Positions 59,354 through 64,000 of a stretch of DNA of 64,000 bases are shown here, in pieces (within the stretch, counting starts at the first letter, position 1; each line of letters begins with the position of its first letter). Both the position numbers and the translations under genes were made by a program. Below the pieces are notes generated by a model that did no database searches, was not told the origin of the DNA, and saw nothing but the letters and a program-made list of their open reading frames with translations. Source of the stretch: DAOQAU01 sp964640325 (GTDB lineage: Bacteria > Cyanobacteriota > Vampirovibrionia > Gastranaerophilales > Gastranaerophilaceae); the NCBI GenBank assembly GCA_964640325.1, contig CAZXID010000001.1, positions 92,603-156,602 of the forward strand. The letters run 5' to 3'.

Positions 59354-61348
59354 ATGGAGGTTAATGTGAGTTTAGGATTGGGAGAAGAAGTGAGCGAAAA
59401 GTTAAATTTGGCTGAAAATGCTGTTAAAGTTTTAGAAAAAAGATATTTGAAAAGGGATAAAGAGGGCAAATGCGTCGAGACCCCTGCGGATATGTTTAAT
59501 CGTGTGGCATCAAGTATTGCAAATGCCGAGCTAAAGTATGGAAAGTCGCAGATTGAAGCCGATAATCTTTCTCAAAAATTCTATGAAGCAATCACAAATC
59601 TTTATTTCATGCCTAATTCACCGACATTGATGAATGCAGGCAGAGAACTGGGGCAGCTTTCTGCTTGTTTTGTTCTTCCTGTCGAAGACTCATTAGAAGG
59701 AATATTCGAAACAATCAAAAATACCGCACTTATTCACAAAAGCGGCGGCGGGACAGGGTTTTCGTTCTCAAGATTAAGGCCAAAAAATGATGTTGTGCGC
59801 TCAACCATGGGTGTATCGTCAGGTCCTGTTTCTTTTATGGAAGTGTTCAATGCCGCAACAGAAGCCGTTAAGCAAGGTGGAACAAGACGCGGGGCGAATA
59901 TGGGCATTTTAAGAGTTGATCATCCTGATATTATTGAATTTATTCACTGCAAAAACGATAATAATAAATTGAACAATTTCAATATTTCAGTTGCGATTAC
60001 AGATGAATTTATGAATGCGCTTAAAAATAATCAGGATTACAATTTGTATCACCCTAAATCAAAACAGGCAGTTGGAAAACTCAATGCAAAACAAGTATTT
60101 GATTTGATAGTTGACGGAGCTTGGAGAAACGGCGAGCCCGGAATAGTATTCATTGATAAGATGAATGAAGACAACCCGACTCCGCTTGTGGGAGAAATTG
60201 AATCTACAAACCCTTGCGGAGAAGTGCCTTTGTTGGCTTATGAAGCTTGTAATTTGGGTTCTATTAACCTCGGAAGAATGTTGAAAGAAACTGCAAATGG
60301 CTTGGATGTTGACTGGAATAAACTTGAAGAAATTACAAAACTTTCAATTCATTTCCTCGATAATGTAATTACAATAAACAATTATCCTTTACCTGTTATC
60401 GCCGATATGGTTCAAAATAACCGTAAAATAGGGCTTGGCGTTATGGGCTGGGCTGATATGCTTATGAAAATGGGACTTTCTTACAATTCAAAAGAAGGAA
60501 CCGATTTAGCTTATAAGGTAATGGAATTTATTGATTACCATTCAAAAATTGAATCTTTGGAGCTTGCAAAATCACGCGGTGCTTTCAATAACTTTAAAGG
60601 CAGCGTTTATGAAAGGGGTAATTTTCTTTCCAATAAATACAAAGGCAAATCCGCAGGCATGATTTCTGATGAAATGTGGGCAAATCTTGATTCACAGATT
60701 AAACAATTCGGCATAAGAAACGCTACTACAACCTGTATTGCACCCACAGGAACAATTTCAATGATAGCAAGTGCATCAGGCGGAGTTGAACCTTTATTCG
60801 GGCTTGTGTTTTCAAGAAACGTCATGGACGGAACAGAAATGCTTGAAATTAATCCTGTCTTTGAAAAATATGCAAAAGAAAAAGGGTTCTATAGCCAAGA
60901 CTTGATGAAAGAAATTTCTAAAGACGGTTCTATAGCACACGTTAAAGATGTTCCTGTTGAAGTTAAACATATTTTTGCAACCGCTCATGATGTAACTCCC
61001 GAATGGCATGTTCGCATGCAAGCGGCATTCCAGCTTCATACCGACAATGCCGTTTCAAAAACGATTAACTTTGAAGAAAATGCCACAAGAGAAGATATCG
61101 AAAAAGCTTACATATTGGCGTTTGAGAATAATTTAAAAGGAATTACCGTTTACAGAAACAACAGCAGGACTTTCCAGCCTATGAACTTAGACGCCAAAAA
61201 GACTCCTGAAATTGAGATTAAACCCGTTGACGAGGCTGAGCCCACAGGCGAAATTAAAAAAGTTGTTTGTCCCGAGTGTGGAACTTCAATTGAAATGGCA
61301 GAAGGTTGTTTTATTTGTCTTAATTGCGGATATTCGGGTTGTTCATAG
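59354..61348 (+). CDS. nrdJ: Adenosylcobalamin-dependent ribonucleotide reductase
   Basis: The 664-residue protein has the class II landmarks: PNSPTLMNAGRELGQLSACF, IHKSGGGTGFSFSRLRPKND, NPCGEVPLLAYEACNLGSIN, TCIAPTGTISMIASASGG and a C-terminal zinc ribbon (CPECGTSIEMAEGCFICLNC) that reduces the active site. It makes deoxyribonucleotides without oxygen. The start could also be the GTG at 59366, which has GGAGG 6 bases upstream. CobO, 1 kb downstream, supplies its cofactor. Confidence 0.95.
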   Translation: MEVNVSLGLGEEVSEKLNLAENAVKVLEKRYLKRDKEGKCVETPADMFNRVASSIANAELKYGKSQIEADNLSQKFYEAITNLYFMPNSPTLMNAGRELGQLSACFVLPVEDSLEGIFETIKNTALIHKSGGGTGFSFSRLRPKNDVVRSTMGVSSGPVSFMEVFNAATEAVKQGGTRRGANMGILRVDHPDIIEFIHCKNDNNKLNNFNISVAITDEFMNALKNNQDYNLYHPKSKQAVGKLNAKQVFDLIVDGAWRNGEPGIVFIDKMNEDNPTPLVGEIESTNPCGEVPLLAYEACNLGSINLGRMLKETANGLDVDWNKLEEITKLSIHFLDNVITINNYPLPVIADMVQNNRKIGLGVMGWADMLMKMGLSYNSKEGTDLAYKVMEFIDYHSKIESLELAKSRGAFNNFKGSVYERGNFLSNKYKGKSAGMISDEMWANLDSQIKQFGIRNATTTCIAPTGTISMIASASGGVEPLFGLVFSRNVMDGTEMLEINPVFEKYAKEKGFYSQDLMKEISKDGSIAHVKDVPVEVKHIFATAHDVTPEWHVRMQAAFQLHTDNAVSKTINFEENATREDIEKAYILAFENNLKGITVYRNNSRTFQPMNLDAKKTPEIEIKPVDEAEPTGEIKKVVCPECGTSIEMAEGCFICLNCGYSGCS

Positions 61349-61369
61349 TTTTATTTTTTAATATCAAGT

Positions 61370-61442
61370 GTCATCCTGAACTCGTTTCAGGATCTATCCA
61401 GAGTAGTCAGTTGGAAAGATGCTGAAATAAATTCAGCATGAC
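61370..61442. repeat. Double-palindrome REP-like unit, copy 2
   Basis: GTCATCCTGAACTCGTTTCA at one end and GCTGAAATAAATTCAGCATGAC-type sequence at the other, opposite to the copy at 44741-44810. Between them lie about 27 variable bases. Its last bases run into the next gene's upstream region. Confidence 0.78.
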
Positions 61443-61455
61443 AAAAAGGCAAAAA

Positions 61456-62283
61456 ATGAAAATTTCTATCATCACCGCAAGTTATAATTACGCTCAGTAT
61501 ATTGAAGAAGCGATTAATTCTGTTATCGCTCAAACTTACGATAACTGGGAGTTAATCATTGTCGATGACGGAAGCTCTGACAACTCCGTTGAAATTATTA
61601 AAAAATTCTGCCAAAAAGATAATCGAATTAAATTTTTTCAACATGAAAACGGGCAAAACAAAGGGCTTAAAGACACAATTTTGATCGGGCTTGAAAACGC
61701 GACAGGAGATTGGGTTGCGTTTTTGGAAAGCGATGACGTTTTCAAGCCCGATAATTTAAGCAAAAAAATTGAAGTAATCAAGAATTATCCTGATGTGGAT
61801 TTAATTTTTAACTCCGTAGAATTTGTCGGGAAAGAAAATTTGCCCCAATATAAAATTAAAGAATTTGAAAAAACACAAAAAAAATTTTCAAAAATGATTT
61901 TTCCAAGAGATATGTTTTTTGATTTTATGAAAAAAAATCCTATATTTACTTTCTCTGCTGTCGCAGTTAAGGCAGCAGCGCTCAAAAATATTGATTTTGA
62001 TTCGCCTTGTGATGTTTTTCTTGATTGGTGGCTGTGGGTTCATCTTGCTTATAAAAATAAATTTTATTACATAAATGAAGAGTTGACCAAATGGCGACTT
62101 CATTCTGAGAGTTACATAAAAAAAACAAAAAAGCCTATTTTATTTCAGCTTGATATTTACGGGGATGTTTATAAAAATAATAAGAAAGATTTAAAAATTC
62201 TGGCCTTTATCTTTGCGTCTTTACCAAAGTTACTTTTGTTAAGAACCGGAACTTTTATTATGAAATTATTGCAAGGAAAATAA
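61456..62283 (+). CDS. Glycosyltransferase family 2
   Basis: The start at 61456 is preferred (AAAAGG just upstream); the ATG at 61438 is the end of a repeat unit. The 275-residue protein has ISIITASYNYAQYIEEAINS, WELIIVDDGSSDNSVEIIKK, NGQNKGLKDTILIGLENATG and a DxD equivalent FLESDDVFKPDNLS, then CDVFLDWWLWVHLAYKNKFY. It adds a sugar to a lipid-linked or surface glycan. Confidence 0.87.
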   Translation: MKISIITASYNYAQYIEEAINSVIAQTYDNWELIIVDDGSSDNSVEIIKKFCQKDNRIKFFQHENGQNKGLKDTILIGLENATGDWVAFLESDDVFKPDNLSKKIEVIKNYPDVDLIFNSVEFVGKENLPQYKIKEFEKTQKKFSKMIFPRDMFFDFMKKNPIFTFSAVAVKAAALKNIDFDSPCDVFLDWWLWVHLAYKNKFYYINEELTKWRLHSESYIKKTKKPILFQLDIYGDVYKNNKKDLKILAFIFASLPKLLLLRTGTFIMKLLQGK

Positions 62284-62299
62284 GCATAAATTATGCTTA
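62281..62299. terminator. Short hairpin between convergent genes
   Basis: TAAGCATAA and TTATGCTTA flank one base; the first three bases are the glycosyltransferase stop codon. It is a likely bidirectional terminator, but the T tail is weak. Confidence 0.4.
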
Positions 62300-62332
62300 T
62301 TAAAACTTCTCTCTTTAGTCCCCAATCTAATA

Positions 62333-62866
62333 TTAATACTCGATTCCTTGTCTTGCCATAACGCCGACATCAAAGTAATGTTTGACAGGCTGCATTTCGG
62401 TAACAAGGTGAGCGAGTGCTTTTAGCTCAGGATGAGCGTATCTTCCGGTCAAAACTATTTCAAGATTTTCCGGCTTATTTAAAAGCACTTCTTTTACTTC
62501 GGACACTTTTATCATATTCATTGCTGTGCAAATATTAATTTCATCTAAAATTATAAGTTGGTATTTTCCGCCTTGAATAGCTTCTTTAGCAAATTCCCAA
62601 CCTTTTTTGGCCTCTTTAAAATCTTCCATACAAACATTGTGGGAATAAACCACTCTGTCCATTCCAAATTGTACAACATCAAGATTTGGTAAGAATTTGG
62701 AAGCAGAAACTATTTCTCCGTAGCTTGTCGCTGAATCGCCTTTGGTAAATTGTATTATAAGAACATTCCAGCCATGCCCCAAAGCTCTTAGAGCAAGCCC
62801 CAAAGATGCTGTGGTTTTACCTTTTCCGTCTCCTGTATAAATTTGTATGTAACCGTGTTCTAACAA
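62333..62866 (-). CDS. cobO: Corrinoid adenosyltransferase CobO/BtuR type
   Basis: The 177-residue protein has the P-loop YIQIYTGDGKGKTTASLGLA, VLIIQFTKGDSATSYGE, LIILDEINICTAMNMIKVSE and LEIVLTGRYAHPELKALAH. It adds the 5'-deoxyadenosyl group to cobalt, giving adenosylcobalamin, the cofactor of the neighbouring NrdJ. Length is typical. Confidence 0.92.
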   Translation of the reverse strand: MLEHGYIQIYTGDGKGKTTASLGLALRALGHGWNVLIIQFTKGDSATSYGEIVSASKFLPNLDVVQFGMDRVVYSHNVCMEDFKEAKKGWEFAKEAIQGGKYQLIILDEINICTAMNMIKVSEVKEVLLNKPENLEIVLTGRYAHPELKALAHLVTEMQPVKHYFDVGVMARQGIEY

Positions 62867-63423
62867 CTTGCCTCCAAAAAGAGATGACTATTAAACCTTA
62901 CAAACATATTATAAATTTGTTTGTAACCTTTTACATCGATTGGATGATGTAATTTCATTTCTCCCAAAAAAATTAAATAGGTATATTTAATAATACCTCA
63001 AACCTGTTTAAAAGTGTAATTATTAATTTCATTTTATCAAAAATATTTTACAATTTTCGGGGTATTTTTTAAGAAAACATTGTCGCTGCTAAGATTCCGA
63101 CTTCGGTTTTAAAATTAAAAGTTTTACATTAATTTTGGTAAACTTTCTTAATGAACTATTGCAATCATGTAGGCATGGGTATTTGCGCTTATATTAAAAA
63201 AATAATCACTTTTAATAAAACTAAACATATTGGCTAAGGGGGGTAAAAGGTTATTTTAGTTTGTAAAATTATAAGATTATGAGTTTATAGGCAACAGTTT
63301 ATAAGTAGGCTGGGTTCCCAAGCTCATCCTACTTTTTGGATTGCTTTGGACTAAAGTTCTTATAATGACGTAAAAAATGGGCGAATTTGCTTTGCAAATT
63401 CGCCCATTTTTTTAAAAATTATT
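62867..63423. other. 557-base AT-rich gap
   Basis: No gene or conserved RNA was recognised. It holds an ATAAGATTATGAGTTTATAGG stretch resembling the sequence between cutA and glcD, GGTTTTAAAATTAAAAG-type AT-rich runs, and the terminator for the next gene. The promoter for cobO is probably near 62890-62940. Confidence 0.5.
63372..63412. terminator. Strong bidirectional hairpin
   Basis: A perfect 19-bp stem (AAAAAATGGGCGAATTTGC and its complement) with a 3-base loop and T tails lies 12 bases beyond the stop of the next gene. It shares the GGGCGAA core with the rpsA hairpin. Confidence 0.85.
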
Positions 63424-63882
63424 CTATTCTTCTGCTGCGCCTTCGCCTTCTTTTTTCTCAGGGGCTTTGACTTCAACACCCATAGATTTAAGCTGTGCTG
63501 TTGCTTTTGGTGCAAGCGCGGTATCTGCAAAGTTTTCCAGAATCGTTTGGAAACATTCAACCGCTTCGTCTTTCATTTGTCTTGATTTGTAAAGCACCCC
63601 GACTTTGTAATACAAAGGTGCTAACGAAGGATCAGGGGAAACAAGCATTTGGTTGTCGAGTTTTATTTTAATATCGATTAAATTTTCGTTATCTGTTGGA
63701 GAAAAAAGTCCGTTAGCGTAGATTTTTTTAGTTAAAGTATCAACTGTGGTTGACATTGTGGTTAAATCATCTTGGGTTAACCCTTTACCCTTGCCGCCTT
63801 TTTTTGCAGCTTGCGCCGAGTCAAAAGACAAGGTTAATACTACCAAAGCACCTATAATAAGTAACGCCAACATTTTTTTCAT
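63424..63882 (-). CDS. Secreted TPR-like protein
   Basis: The start at 63882 (MKKMLALLIIGALVVLTLSF) gives a 152-residue protein with a signal peptide ending near SAQAAKKGG. Residues 70-140 look like one or two TPR-type helices (LAPLYYKVGVLYKSRQMKDE AVECFQTILENF). The tail is acidic and low-complexity (PEKKEGEGAAEE). It may be a periplasmic binding module; no family was assigned. Confidence 0.7.
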   Translation of the reverse strand: MKKMLALLIIGALVVLTLSFDSAQAAKKGGKGKGLTQDDLTTMSTTVDTLTKKIYANGLFSPTDNENLIDIKIKLDNQMLVSPDPSLAPLYYKVGVLYKSRQMKDEAVECFQTILENFADTALAPKATAQLKSMGVEVKAPEKKEGEGAAEE

Positions 63883-63967
63883 AAAAAATACATCCCCATC
63901 CAAATATTTATATTCATATACTACATAAAACCTTGATTTTTAGCCTCAATTAAATGTATGATATTTT

Positions 63968-64000
63968 AGGTGAATAGGTGAATAGGTGAATAGGTGAATA
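63968..64000. repeat. 8-bp tandem repeat at the window edge
   Basis: AGGTGAAT is repeated four times and the array runs off the window end. The same unit type is scattered in other gaps (for example near 34360 and 37120). Confidence 0.85.

Noticed and set aside
63968..64000. CRISPR array
   Set aside because: The repeat unit is 8 bases with no spacers; no cas genes are seen in the window.

Overview
The window is AT-rich and gene-dense, from a bacterium that fits gut Melainabacteria (Vampirovibrionia, Gastranaerophilales-like). This assignment is an inference. It rests on the mix of ispH-rpsA, PpdK, a standalone HNH protein of the type common in cyanobacterial relatives, a partial flagellar-type basal-body operon, B12-dependent NrdJ with CobO, and several short lineage-type hypothetical proteins sharing ISFTSRI or SFKG motifs. 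No 16S gene or other decisive marker is present.

Region 1 (1-16.6 kb) is a surface-polysaccharide or glycan-modification locus. A long minus-strand operon runs from 15.4 kb down to 0.5 kb. In order of transcription it encodes a UDP-hexose 6-dehydrogenase, an SDR epimerase/dehydratase, a PseA/PtmG-type amidotransferase, LegC, LegH, LegI, LegG, PtmE and LegF (a nearly complete CMP-legionaminic acid route), a capsule-type transferase, a TupA-like ATP-grasp protein, a glycosyltransferase-methyltransferase fusion, a methyltransferase and a glycosyltransferase.

Region 2 (16.6-24.8 kb) is a transposable element inserted in the glycan locus. It has a Mu-type DDE transposase (A), a MuB/TniB-type ATPase (B), and two copies of an unusual protein, here called X. 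X appears to join a small winged helix, a region laid out like the DNA-binding part of the transposase, and a tyrosine-recombinase fold that has lost its catalytic Arg and His residues. A decayed second ATPase gene precedes the first X copy, so the B-X pair was duplicated in tandem. The second X copy is split by an IS3-family (IS407-type) insertion with a TATA target duplication; removing the IS restores a 531-residue frame. The right side of the element abuts a glycosyltransferase gene that has lost its 5' part.

Region 3 (24.8-31.8 kb) is a second block of glycan genes: cupin, DegT aminotransferase, methyltransferase, glycosyltransferases and GmhA. Region 4 (32-37.5 kb) holds a MalK-type ATPase, a degenerate histidine kinase, an HNH protein, RpsA, IspH and YidD. 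Region 5 (37.5-43.4 kb) is a flagellar-type operon (FliE, FliF, a short FliG-like protein, FliH, FlhA). Region 6 (43.6-57 kb) is mixed: HisH, PpdK, an M16 peptidase subunit, two tandem paralogues with an invariant Cys/His pair, a zincin, CutA, a GlcD-like oxidase, GshB, a candidate sRNA and hypothetical proteins. Region 7 (57-64 kb) has a phage-head-like small protein, a VRR-NUC protein, tRNA-Val and tRNA-Cys with duplicated tRNA fragments, NrdJ, a glycosyltransferase, CobO, a secreted helical protein and a tandem repeat at the right edge.

Several families of short repeats occupy the intergenic gaps: a double-palindrome REP-like unit, variants of a TCATTGCGAGG repeat, and arrays of 7-8 base GTGAATAG/TTTACTA units.
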